Below are positions 10,301-21,968 of a DNA stretch of 64,000 bases, piece after piece (position 1 is the first letter of the stretch; each line of letters starts with the position of its first letter). This DNA is from Henckelia pumila (lineage: Eukaryota; Streptophyta; Magnoliopsida; Lamiales; Gesneriaceae). A model generated the notes under the pieces. The model ran no database searches, was not told the DNA's origin, and saw only the letters and a list, made by a program, of their open reading frames with translations. The position numbers were made by a program, and so were the translations under genes. Location of the stretch: positions 1,550,001-1,614,000 of the forward strand of contig NC_133121.1 in NCBI RefSeq assembly GCF_033568475.1, read 5' to 3'.

Positions 10301-13293
10301 TAACTAGTCGAGTTGTTACCCTGTGGTATCGACCTCCTGAGCTTTTGCTTGGTGCTACAAATTATGGAGTTTCTGTAGATTTATGGAGTTCTGGCTGTAT
10401 TCTTGCCGAATTGTTTTCAGGAAAACCAATTATGACTGGTAGGACAGAGGTACATTCTCACCTAATTGGACTTGAGATTTGAAGCATTTCTTTCTATCCC
10501 AGTTGTGAATGTCTTTAATTTTGTTTGAAGTTTATAGTTTTTTGCTTTTGATTAATGGTGGCAGAATAATTGCACCTTGATTTTCTTTACGTGTAACAAC
10601 AGATTGTTGTTTCCTCGATTTATCGCGATCTTCTGATCGATGTTAATACGTATAGAAGTACATTTTAAATGAAGTTTTCCTTCAGTTTTCTAGGTTTACG
10701 TCTTATAAACAGTTATCCAAACAATTCTTCGGAAATGCTCTGTACTTCTTTTATGACCCTACGAATTGGCTTCTTGTTGAGAACTGACATTATATGCACA
10801 GGTTGAGCAACTGCACAAAATATTTAAACTCTGTGGTTCACCCTCAGAAGAATACTGGAAAACATCGAAATTACCACATGCGACAATATTCAAACCTCAA
10901 CATCCTTATAAACGATGTGTGGCTGAGACATTCAAGGACTTCCCTCCTTCTGCTTTAGCACTTGTGGAATCTCTCCTTGCTTTTGAACCAGAGTGTCGAG
11001 GATCTACAACTTCAGCTCTTCAAAGTGAGGTAAATCTTCTTCTCTCCTGCAAGTTTCATCTGGGTAGTTTCAAACTTCATTTTGCTCCCTTCAGAATTTA
11101 CACCTTCATATGATTTAGTCGCTTATTATGATTGAGCATAAATTGCAAGTGACTCGCACCTCTGAGCTGAATGGGTCCTTGAAACATTTTGTCATGAATT
11201 GCTTTTTATTGTGTGCGATACATGACACTGCTAAATGTAGCTTTGTCTGGACGGGCATACTGATGTTGTGCAAGGGGATTATATGATGTCCATGCTTGGA
11301 AAAACAATAATAGACGTACCAGTGATTGGAGCAACTAGAAGAAGACTACATATAAATATCTGAATAATTTAAAGAAAACATCCCTGCTTATCCTCTACAC
11401 ATGATTACTTCTGTAATTTATTTTTTCTAAACATGATATTTTACTGTATGAAGTTTTCTCTATATTGAATTATTCCTATTTTGTGCTTTTTGGTCGTGTT
11501 TTGATGTCTTGGAATCCCACATGTAGCTTTGTTTTATCATATTTATGCTCATTCCGATAGTTTTTTTAATCAAAATTTTCTTTTTTCTTTTCTTCTTTGT
11601 CGTGCTTGGTTCAAAATTATGCACTAGTTCCTTCTATTTCCGTTATTTGGTTTTCCTTGAAAAGCACAATCTCACCAATTTTTCTTTTGTAATCTGTGTA
11701 CATATATGACCGCGTCTTTCCAGTTTTTCACAACGAAGCCTCTACCTTGTGATCCATCATCCTTGCCCAAATATCCACCTTGCAAAGAATTTGATGCCAA
11801 AATGCGAGATGAAGCAAGAAGGTATGCATTCCATCTGTTGTACTCTTGTGGATTTTTGCATTGTAACTACTGTTATTTCGTTGGAATCGATAAACTGTTG
11901 GCAACATTTTTCTGAAAGATGCCTTGTACTTCTTCTGTGATAAGAGCTGAGGCGGGAAAATTGCCATTATAATAAATGCATACTTGAAATTTTCAATCTC
12001 TATTCTATGGCTAAGGTTGTCCTCTATTCTCGTTACATTTTTATTCAACTTGATTCCAGACAAAAGGCTGCTGGTGGAAAGGGAGGTGGACTTGAAACTT
12101 CTCGAAAGACCTCTAAAGAATCCAAAGCTATCCTGTCTAACGGCCCTAATGCTGAAATGCGAGCATCTATCCAGGTACTTTCTTCGGACGCTTGCTTGGA
12201 TAATTTGCAAGGCTTCATGCTATGTGCTGATAGTTCTTAGATCAGTATATCCCCTTCCAAATAATGCTATTGAGAGCGTGTTCTTGTTTGGTAATGTAAG
12301 CTTTTGGTGTTCAGACACAGAAAGGGCAGTCGAACCCCAAGAGCACCAGTGACAAGTACGATCCTGAAGGTAGTGTTTCTGGCTTCCGAATTGAACCTTC
12401 CAGAGGATCCTCGAATCATGGTCATACCATGCAAAGGGGAACATCAGGAAATTTGTTGGATTCTTATAAACCCCAGGATACAGCAGCACGATTGTCTAGG
12501 TTCTCAAATTCAGTGGCAGCTCGTGGCAATTCACAACTTGATTTTAGCAGAGACTCCAGCGCTCATTCCCATTGGCCAGAACATCGCTTGAATACTAGAT
12601 ACGAACAGATAAATGATGCTGAGTCCTCGCACCATTTACTCGAAAGACGAGATTTTTCCAACAAGAACAATGGAGCGATGCCTCGGAAGGAAACTTCAAC
12701 GGTAAAATTTATTTGAAGTGATATTTCTTTTTCACCTGTTCCCCCATCTCACAAACTGAAAGAAAGAAAAGAGAAATTATCTAGTAAAATTATAAATATA
12801 AAAAAAAATGTTAGTCCACTTTCCATGACTTTGAGCTAGAACAAGTGGTTCCAGACATGATATCTGATCGAGGAGTTCGCTCATATTCAAGACCTGTACG
12901 TCTTGGATACTAATTTTGAGTGTTTATTTCAGAGTCTCTGGCTTATACGTGATAGATTGTGATTAATTTTTTTTTTTCTAAATCGTGATTACTGATAAAC
13001 CATAAAAGTATGGTTGGAGACATCATTGAGCTTAAATCTTTAGAATAGTGATTTCTGACAGAGTCCTTATTGTCATTTTTTTCCAGAGTTACGCTCTAAA
13101 GAAGACAAGGATGCACTATTCAGGACCATTGTTGCTTCCAGGTGGAAGTGTGGAGGAAATGCTCAAAGAGCATGAAAGACAGATTCAACATGCTGTAAGA
13201 AAAGCTCGAATGGACAAGGACAAGACCAAGAAAGGCAATGGTGACTATGAGCAAACAGATTCACTCCTAGAATACGTCAACAACGGCCGTTGA
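7315..13293 (+). CDS. CDK-like serine/threonine kinase, plant At1g18670/IBS1-type family
   Basis: A protein kinase of the plant CDK-related group. Exons read by splice phase: 7315-7773, 8337-8621, 10132-10449, 10802-11029, 11724-11821, 12060-12174, 12315-12701, probably 12836-12895, and 13087-13293; total about 718 residues, normal for the family. The start at 7315 gives MGCICSKG, a classic N-myristoylation/palmitoylation signal, so I prefer it to the in-frame ATG at 7219. The kinase domain begins near residue 155 (GQGTYSSVY), with catalytic Lys177, alpha-C Glu195 in a PSTAIRE-like helix (PDSVRFMARE), HRDIKGSN at 270-277 and DFG at 290-292. The C-terminal tail ends with HYSGPLLLPGG and HERQIQHAVRKAR motifs typical of this family. 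Known members are membrane-anchored kinases; the Arabidopsis relative IBS1 is tied to primed defence. The substrate is unknown. Confidence 0.93.
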
Positions 13294-14272
13294 TTGTTGA
13301 GAGAAGCATACACTGATACTCTCCATTGACACAAACATTCCTCCTTGAGCAATGAATCCATCTGAATGACGTGAATTCTGTCTCCGGCTTTGTGCATGTG
13401 AAATGCCGTCACAGAGTCTAAGACCAGTCGGGGATCTAGAATAACCGATCAGTTTGAGAGCATATGTTTCTGAAGCAAATCTACAAGAAATAGGATGAGC
13501 AATGATTCAGGGAGGTGCCTTTTTTCTGAAGGATATGGAGTTGCCAACATATATACAAGTGAAGTTTTGCTATATATATATTCATATCATTCTTTATGAA
13601 TGCAGAGCTAAATTTGCCGAGATATGAGACTTCACTCTTTAGAGGACAGGTTACATTGGCAGAAAAATTTCAGTATTTTCTACCTTTTTTTCTTTTTGCC
13701 AGTGTTTGGTGTTAATCCAATTGTATCTTATTAAAAATTGAGTTGAATAGTGCACAATTAACCAAACAATTCCATGTTCCCTGATATATTTTCCATCACG
13801 ACTACAAGTTGTGTGTGGTAAACTATAATCATGAGTCATGTATATACTGTATACATTACAGTGCGTATGAAAAAAAGATTAAACAAATCAAGTGAATGTT
13901 CAATTCTTAAATAGTGACTAAAAATATTTCGATTATGATTTCATAATACAGAAGTTAAATTATGGGACAACTCTCACGTTCAACGAAAGATGCAACATAC
14001 AAGAAAGTTTCCACCAAACTTTGGATCCACCAGAAAACACTTGCTTCATTCAAAATTCTTTGTGGTTCTCTGGTCTTTATCAGCACAAAACAATACTCAT
14101 CGCTTCATCTCCAAGCCATGCTCAAGCCTCAAAGCCATCCCCTTGACACTATTTCTCACCCAACTCTGCACATTTCTTTCTTTAACTCAATGCTTGAAAT
14201 AACAATAACTCCACATTCAAACCCCAAATTCAGAACGTCAAAAGTTCACCTTTTGTCATCTCATAAAATAGA
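13294..14272. other. Kinase 3' UTR and GXM upstream region
   Basis: Convincing coding stops at 13293. The next several hundred bases look like 3' UTR with an AT tract near 13570. From about 13850 the sequence is AT-rich and then CA/CT-rich just before the GXM ATG, like a plant leader. Small ORFs here have no recognisable product. Confidence 0.4.
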
Positions 14273-15163
14273 ATGAGGCCTAAAACCCACAACCCTTTTA
14301 GTCTAAAACTTCTCCTACTTTGTGTTATTCTTGCTTCTTTCATTCTCTTTATTCTGAGATCAAATTTGTCATCATCTCCCAACCAAACTCCGTCACCCAA
14401 AATTCACAAATCCACTTTCTTCCCAAGAAAATCTTCCAGAACCAACTCAAGAAACTCGATAACCTCGAATTGCTCACTCGCTTGCGCCAAAATCCCCACA
14501 TCCTTAGCCCAAGTCCTAATCCATTACTCAACCTCAACCATCACTCCTCAACAAACACTCAAAGAAATATCCATTACATCAAGAATCCTAGACAAGAAGT
14601 CCCCATGCAACTTCCTTGTATTCGGCCTAGGCCACGACAGCCTCATGTGGCACTCACTCAACTACGGTGGACGTACCATCTTCATCGAAGAAGATGAGTC
14701 ATGGATAGAGCAAATCAAGAGAAGATTTCCCATGTTAGAATCTTATCATGTTACATATGATAGTAAAGTTAACCAAGCAAATGATTTAATGCAAGTGGGA
14801 AAAGGGCCTGAATGCACTGCAGTTCTAGATCCTAAGTACTCAATGTGTCAACTAGCTTTAAAGGGGCTGCCAGCTCAAGTCTATGATATAGAATGGGATT
14901 TGATCATGGTAGATGCACCCACAGGCTATTACAACGAAGCTCCAGGGAGAATGACAGCCATATACACCGCCGGAATGGTGGCCCGAAACCGCCTGGTCGG
15001 TCGGGAGACTCATGTTTTTGTGCATGATGTGAATAGGGAGGTGGAGGATAAGTTCTCTAAAGCTTTTCTATGCGAGGGTTATATGAAGAAACAAGAAGGG
15101 AGATTGAGGCATTTTGTTATCCCAAGTCATAGGGATGATTTGAACAAACCATTTTGCCCTTAA
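14273..15163 (+). CDS. GXM: Glucuronoxylan 4-O-methyltransferase (DUF579)
   Basis: A single-exon gene of 296 residues. The enzyme moves a methyl group from S-adenosylmethionine to O-4 of glucuronic acid side chains on xylan, in the Golgi, during secondary wall formation. The N-terminus NPFSLKLLLLCVILASFILFILRS (split across residues 7-30) is a type II membrane anchor. A Ser/Asn-rich stem follows, and the DUF579 domain runs from about residue 95. Conserved blocks are VFGLGHDSLMW (116-126, SAM-binding loop), FIEEDESW (137-144), DAPTGY, PGRMTAIYTAGM, HDVNREVEDKFS and the C-terminal KPFCP. ITPQQTLKEIS and the GLGHDSLMW wording match the GXM branch rather than IRX15/IRX15L, which differ at these blocks. 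Length and intronless structure are typical for the family. Confidence 0.93.
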   Translation: MRPKTHNPFSLKLLLLCVILASFILFILRSNLSSSPNQTPSPKIHKSTFFPRKSSRTNSRNSITSNCSLACAKIPTSLAQVLIHYSTSTITPQQTLKEISITSRILDKKSPCNFLVFGLGHDSLMWHSLNYGGRTIFIEEDESWIEQIKRRFPMLESYHVTYDSKVNQANDLMQVGKGPECTAVLDPKYSMCQLALKGLPAQVYDIEWDLIMVDAPTGYYNEAPGRMTAIYTAGMVARNRLVGRETHVFVHDVNREVEDKFSKAFLCEGYMKKQEGRLRHFVIPSHRDDLNKPFCP

Positions 15164-15781
15164 GTAAGCAGCAAGCATCCACTACCTATCATCGGAGATA
15201 GGTGCTTTCCTACACAAAAAAATGTTGAAACTTCATGCAAAATCTCCCTCAAAATTCAAATTCTAATCCTAAAACTTTATAGGTGCATGCACTGATCCTA
15301 GTGGTACTTTTTTTCTTGGACTATGTGGTTTATATTTTTGTGTCTGATTGTATTTATTACGAGCATGCAATTTGAAAGCATCTTATTTCACTTATTTTCT
15401 TGTCAGGTTTCAAGAATTCATCAGACTCAATCATGCAATACTTTTTATTCACGGGCAGTGGAATTAATACTTTGACAATAACATTATTGTCAAAGTATAT
15501 AAGCTATATATATACTTTCTGAAATAAGCTAAGCAAAAAAAATTCTCATGTCCTCTAAACTATATATTATATATATATATAATATATATATATATATATG
15601 CATTTATGCTCACTTATGTTTGTCGGTTGGTTTACTTATCGACCATCTCCATCTCTATCCCCTCGGGAAGAAATCAAGAAGTTAAAAGAACATTGGATTC
15701 CATTTCCGACAACATATTGAACCACTTTTTCGATTTGATCGTACGTAATAACAACCTCTAATTAAGTAATGACATAGATGT

Positions 15782-15784
<3 letters not shown>

Positions 15785-15847
<63 letters not shown>
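15785..15847. repeat. (TAA)n microsatellite
   Basis: About 21 uninterrupted units of a TAA/ATA trinucleotide. The same motif class recurs at about 42232-42288 and 44184-44251. Confidence 0.95.
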
Positions 15848-16377
15848 TGATAAATTTTTTATAATTTATTTAGCATGATAAACTATTAAATCGAAGCTAA
15901 AGTTCAATTCTATCATCGTTCAACTACACAAAATTAAGTTAGTTTTCATGATCAATATTTGTGACCATAACATTTGCACGAAATGCATTGTATTGGTGTC
16001 CAAATGTCTAATTTTCATGATATTAGTAATCAAAATATTTGTACACAAAATACAAAATATGGAAGGAGATCAAATATATTTTAACGATTAAACTTCATCA
16101 ACTAAAAATGTATTTTAATTGCTTATATTAATGTTAGATGCAAACAATATATAATTTATGTAAGAAAATTTTAAATTGCAGAATAATATAAGATACATCT
16201 TAAAATTTTAGGAAGTATATGAAATACTTTCATTAAAGTTGTTTTCAAATTATTTCCAAGGAATAGCAATAATTGTTAAACATTATTTTTTTGAAAGGAA
16301 ATTGTTTAAAAATTTAACTTCAAATATTAATTAATTTAATTCAGAAACAACCAAACAAATCATTAAATATGCGTTTA

Positions 16378-16620
16378 GGCCCCGTTTGGTTTTAAAAATT
16401 ATGCCAAAAAAGCACTTTTTTAAGTGCTTTTTATTTAATAAAGTGTTTGGTTGACTAGAAAAGTGATTAAATAAACATTTTTTTAAGTCAAAATTAGAGC
16501 TTTTTCAAAAGCTAAATTTTTAAGTGCTTTTTATTTAATAAAATATTTGGTTGACCAGAAAAGTGCTTAAATAAGCACTTTTTAAATTAAAATTAGAGTT
16601 TTTTTAAAAACTAAAAATTA
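16378..16620. mobile_element. MITE-like repeat with two 100-bp internal units
   Basis: It begins near GGCCCCGTTTGGTTTT, a common end of hAT-like MITEs. Inside, a 100-base unit starting TAAGTGCTTTTTATTTAATA occurs at 16421-16520 and again from 16521, with moderate divergence. The motif AGCACTTTTTTAAGTGCT is itself palindromic. It has no coding capacity. It ends about 170 bases before the RABD1 start codon, so it abuts that promoter. Confidence 0.55.
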
Positions 16621-16735
16621 TAAATTAAAAAAATACTTTTTTTAAAAAATATCTACAAAAAAAAATGTTGACCAAATCCGGGTTGCTCTTCTTCCCACAA
16701 ACTTCGAACCTTGAAAGTTGAAACAAGAAAACACA

Positions 16736-16742
16736 TATAAAG
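16736..16742 (+). promoter_or_regulatory. Possible TATA box of the RABD1 gene
   Basis: TATAAAG lies about 50 bases upstream of the ATG at 16791. If used, the 5' leader would be very short (about 20 bases), so a farther start site is also possible. Confidence 0.35.
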
Positions 16743-16790
16743 ATAAAACGCATTTCTGAAGCCCTCTGAAGCTTTGGATAGGGAGAAAAA

Positions 16791-19700
16791 ATGAGCAACG
16801 AATAGTAAGGAAGATTTGGGTCTAAGTTTCATCCTATATTTTCTGAATCCAATTTTGTTGATATTTCTTCTTCTTTTTTTCGTTTTTTTTTGTAGCGATT
16901 ATTTGTTCAAGCTTCTTTTAATCGGTGACTCCTCGGTCGGCAAGTCTTGTCTTCTTCTCAGATTCGCTGTAGGTTTCACTTCCTCCCCAATATTGATTTA
17001 TTTTCTGTTTATTTCAACTAATTTTGGTGGACACGTGGGGTTCTGCATGCCTAATCGAGTGCATTCTGTTCATAGTTTGATGGGTTCTTTTCTTTTCTAT
17101 GTTTTTTTAACGTGTGATGGATCAAGATTTTGAGGAATAGGAAATGTAATCCATTTATAATGGGTGTTGTGAAACTGTTATTTTGTGGAATTGAAATGAG
17201 CAAGTAGAACATTGGATTGTGGGTGTTTTTTGTGTTATTGCCAAATAAAATTGTTGGATCAATGTATTCAGGATGATTCGTACGTGGACAGTTACATTAG
17301 CACCATTGGAGTTGATTTTGTAAGTTATAGCTTCAAACCTTTAGGAGTAGTCGGTGTACCTTCTTTTGATACGAGGGAGTTAACTTTATCATGCCGTGGG
17401 TTATAATTGCAGAAAATAAGGACAATCGAGCTGGATGGAAAGACAATCAAACTGCAAATTGTGAGTTAATCTTAATGTAGATAAGAACACATGATCTATT
17501 TTATCCTTCTGATTTTGCATTTTTTAAATCTGGTTCGTAGATTCGAGTTGTTTCTTACATATACTGTTCAGGGTTGTTATGATTTGAGTTGTTTCTTATT
17601 TTTTTTGATCATGTCCTTCAATTGGAAAGTTTTAGCTGTTAGTAAAGTATTTACGTATCTTCTTCTCTGCAATTCGAAGAAGTGGAAGCTCTCGTAATTG
17701 TGAGTTATGCTTAGCGATTTAAATGAGCTACGGCAGATGTATTAAAATTCTCTCACAACCTTTTTCTGAGAGGTGAATATTTCATTTAAATGATCACCAA
17801 GGCGGTTGGTTCTCATTCAAGGAAACAAAGTTCAAACAACAATTTTTAATTTGAGCATAATCTAATAAGCAAGTTGATTTCGAGGAAAACCTAAAAAGAG
17901 AATCAGATTTTCTTCAATACAAGAATTCCAAGCTTTCCTCATTCTGTAGACATCCAATAGTTCAGTGATTGTACATTTCAACAGTGTGATATGTTGTATG
18001 TGGTGCTATACTTAAATTAACCACTGTAATCATGAATTAAAAAGAGAAGTATGCTTAATACCTAATGCTGTGCTTTTTAAAATGTATTTCAAGTGGGATA
18101 CTGCTGGCCAGGAGCGGTTCCGGACTATTACTAGCAGTTACTATCGAGGAGCTCATGGGATCATTGTAAGAAAGATGACTTGTAGTTATTCTTGAATTTC
18201 ACGCTTAACCGCAATATTTGGATTTTGTGTTGTAACTTTATGGCGAAGATATGTTGCATTATGCATGCATGAATTGCAATTGTCGGAAGCATCATGGGTA
18301 TGATATCTCAAGTATTTTTACTCTTCTGAAACAATAGAAGCTATTATGCATGTATTTTTTGTCTACGGAAACAGCTATTGTGCAACCTGTGTGATGATTT
18401 CTCATTTGTCTTAACTGCTCTTTAAGCTTCTGGTTCTTAACTGAATCTCATATCATTGATTCCTTTTCTACTCTCCTCCTTTGCTCCTTGTTTGACCTCT
18501 GGTCCTGACCTTGTTGAATGTTTTATGGGGTAGTCATTGCTTCCCCTGTGACGGTTACTTTTTTAACTATATTTCACTGTGCAGTACATGTAATTTACTA
18601 GCTAGGCACCAAATGTTGCAGCAAATCTCAGTAAATCTAAGTAGTACTGTTCATTTTCTTCAGTTGGTTTCAAGGACATTTGTTCTTCCTCTTGTTTGGG
18701 GGTGGGTGTATCATAAGTTATAACCATATTATTGTGCAAATTTTGCTACCTGGACCCAGTACATTTTCTACCTTGTAATTCTGGTTTAGATTATTAATGT
18801 TTGGTGTGACTGACTGTTATGATGGTCAAGTGTGGTTTTCAAAATTGGAATACATTTATTTTTAGATTTTAAAAGTGCACATGTATCTAGTTTACCTTCT
18901 TTTAATGCAGTCATCTTTAAATTATTGGTACCTAGGTCTTCTGCAAACTGCATATCCATGTCATGTTATTTCTGTTTTTCCCCCTAGCCCTGTATCCTTA
19001 TGCTTGTATGTCAGCGCTGTGGGAAACTGTCAGGATCCATACTAAAGGACTCTTATGTCATTTAATTGTTTTTTATAGATAATGACATATTTATTGTCCT
19101 ACTTTTTTCAAGAGACTAATTGTATTTATTATAATCACAATAGATTGTGTATGATGTGACTGAGATGGAGAGCTTCAACAATGTTAAGCAGTGGCTTAAT
19201 GAGATTGATAGATATGCAAATGATAGTGTTTGCAAGCTTTTGGTTGGCAACAAATGTGATTTAATCGAGAGCAAAGTCGTGGACACTGCAACAGGAAAGG
19301 TAAATTCTTCATTCCTGTATATTAATGGATGCTTTGATTTTCTGTGGTCCTGAGTTTCTACAAAATCTGCAAATTAGAAGTAACATGCACTGAAATTTCT
19401 AGTGTGGATGTGGTGGGGATACTTATTTCTTCAATTTTACTGAATTTTTTCTAAAATGTCATGATCTTTGTATTGGACTATATTTGTTCTTTTCAGTGAT
19501 GTATCCGATTAATAATAAATGAAGAGAGAGAGACTTCAAATTAGACAACCATCAAATAGTAGGAATGGCCACACATTAGCTTAATTTACATCTTGTTGTA
19601 ATTAGTATGGTGTAATTCTGTTTGAATTGTATGTTTTCAAAATCTTGAGAATAGACCTGCCGTTCTTTCTTTTCTTTTTGGTGTTTCACTATTCCTTTAT

Positions 19701-20147
19701 ACTCGATGCTCGTACATTTTCTTTCAAATGCCGTATTATATAGATCTTTCACTGTGTTCTCAATTCGTATCCTCGTATTCTGGATCAAACTTGCAGGCAT
19801 TTGCGGATGGGCTTGGGATTCCTTTCCTTGAGACAAGTGCAAAAGATTCTATTAATGTGGAACAAGCTTTCTTGACTATGGCTGGTGAAATCAAGAAAAA
19901 GTAATCTTAGAACTCATTTATGCATTTCTAGTGTTGGTCTTCACTACAATCATGGACTCAAATTTTTGTGATTTTATTTCGAATACCTTTAATTTTCTTG
20001 TCATTTCCTTCTAATATAAGATGTAAACTTTTGAGACTGGTGAATTTATGCAGAATGGGGAACCAGCCAACTGCAGACAAGAAATCAACTGGCAGAGTTC
20101 AGATAAAGGGACAACCAATTGAGCAGAATAGTAATTGTTGTGCTTAA
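16791..20147 (+). CDS. RABD1: Rab GTPase RABD1 (Rab1 class), ER-to-Golgi traffic
   Basis: A small GTPase acting on ER-Golgi membranes in vesicle tethering. Exons: 16791-16804, 16896-16968, 17272-17319, 17413-17460, 18094-18165, 19144-19299, 19797-19900, 20054-20147; 202 residues, standard for Rab1. Motifs: P-loop GDSSVGKS (15-22), effector region [11 protein letters not shown], switch II WDTAGQE from residue 62, RabF motif [17 protein letters not shown] (121-124) and ETSAK (149-153). The C-terminal CCA provides two cysteines for geranylgeranylation. The [13 protein letters not shown] and [22 protein letters not shown] wording matches RABD1 rather than RABD2. The first coding exon has only 14 bases, as in other plant Rab1 genes. 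All eight splice junctions keep frame. Confidence 0.95.
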
Positions 20148-21968
20148 GTGTTTCCTATGTGTAATTTGATGTTTAGAAGTTTGTAAAAAGATAAGAATGG
20201 TGTAATGACTACAAATGTCCTTTCAACTCCTGGTTACTTGTGAACTGCTGAACTTTTCTGTTGCACATCCTTTATGTTTAACTTTTCTGACGGCATACAT
20301 TTCTTGAAATTTTTGTATGTATCAAAGTAGATGGATCATTTGGTATGTCAAAAATTTTACAATTAAAAATATTGTTCTTTAATATAATATTGAGTGCTTG
20401 GAGTTTGTTTTATTCACTGATGCATACATTCATTGTTCTTAAAAGTCAGTCAGATTGTGGTGGATCGCTTTTGATTAATATTTTTCTACATAAGATCACA
20501 TTTGTGACTTGGAAACGTTTTATAAAAATATTTGTTTATAAAAATTTTATCAAATATTTTGAAAATTGTTTTAAGTATATAAATATGTTTGAATAACTAT
20601 TCTATAAAAACGTTTAATTTTGAAAATGTGTGTGAATAACACAATTATTTAAAAAAACGATGTTATAATAAAAAAAATTAAGAGGATATTCGAATAACCA
20701 TTCTATAAATAATTATTAATTATTAAAATTCTAAAAACATAAAAAAATTTTAAATTATTCTTCAAAGACTTTTCTTGAAAAATACTTTTTTAAAAATATT
20801 TTCATATTTTTTAAAATAAAAATCTTATCAAACACATATTTTAATAAAATACTAAAAATGTTTTTAAAATACTTAATCAAAACCTTAATTTTCTTTATAC
20901 CATTTGTTACCTTGTTGATCGAATTGGCATCTCAAAGACTTCCCCTATAGATTAATTAATTGATAATATATTTGCTACATTTTGGATTATATAATATAAT
21001 TATAATTTTCAAATAAGTTAGGTGATAATCACAATACGTTAATCTTCTGACTTCTCTTTTAACTTTTGTAATAAAAATAAAGTTAATTCATTCTTACAAC
21101 AGAAGTCGCTATTTTGAATTTTGTGAAGTTTAAAAGCGTTACGGCAACAACAATTGCACTCTATATAAAAGCTTATTTCTGTTTAATTATCAAAATAATC
21201 GATTGCTGCTCTGAAACTGAGCTTCGGCTGAAAAGGTAATTTGTCGTCCTTGAATTTAGCTTCCTTCTTTACTCGAACGGCCCCCATATTTTGTGGTAAT
21301 GGGATTTGGGCAATTTAATGAGAAAAACAGTTGGTTTTGTAATATTTTCTGTAGTGGATTTCAAATTGGGTTTGGAAGAATGCGTTTTGCAGGATTGTGT
21401 CATTCAAAATCGTGTTTTTTTTCATGGTGGTTTGAAGGAGAAAACTGGAGAATTGCGTTTAGCTACTTCCATGGAGAATTTTTATTGCGTAGTTGCATCA
21501 CGCGTCTCTTGAGTTATTATCATTGTAAATAAAAGAGCGAGTAGATTCTTGAAAACAGGGGATGGGACAGGATCAACAATAATGCACGTGTATTTGATTT
21601 TGAAATTTAATATTTCCCGACTCTCGAAATCCTAGTCACTTCGCTGCCCGATAAGATTTTGTCTTGAAGGCAGCATAAAGTTACAAGGTTGAGACTCGAG
21701 AGTCTAAATTTAGTCCAGTTTCAGATTGCAAAGTTTGAAGTTTTTAGAAATTTAAAACTAAACTTGAAAATTTTTATCTAATTTGGGCTTGAGAGATGGT
21801 TTTAGGCAGATTACTACATATTTAAGATGTATTACTGATGATTCTTTTGAACAAAAAACTTTGAGCTAATTGGTGTGTGTGATTGGATGACTGTGCAAAG
21901 GTGCCTGGAGCTGCTTGCTATTGATTGGCGAGAGTTTGATCAAATCATTCGCATAATTTTGAAGAGTC
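20148..21968. other. RABD1 3' end, AT-rich spacer and BSH promoter/leader
   Basis: The RABD1 3' UTR runs to about 20300. 20570-20890 is very AT-rich with repeated TTTGAATAAC / ATTCGAATAACC motifs, perhaps a MITE remnant. A TATA box near 21163 precedes the likely BSH leader. AAAAG|GTAATT near 21235 could be the donor of a 5' UTR intron. Short ORFs between 21290 and 21540 match nothing known. Confidence 0.45.
21163..21170 (+). promoter_or_regulatory. TATA box, probable BSH promoter
   Basis: TATATAAA sits in a mixed-composition region about 800 bases before the BSH start codon. A possible leader-intron donor about 70 bases downstream fits a transcript start near 21195. Confidence 0.45.

Larger units (their letters stand above)
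15164..16790. other. Intergenic region with microsatellites and a MITE-like repeat
   Basis: GXM 3' UTR, then AT-rich DNA with an (AT)n tract near 15560-15600, a long TAA repeat at about 15785-15847, and a repeat with CCCGTTTGGTTTT at 16381-16620. No coding is supported. The last 60 bases are RABD1 promoter and leader. Confidence 0.6.
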
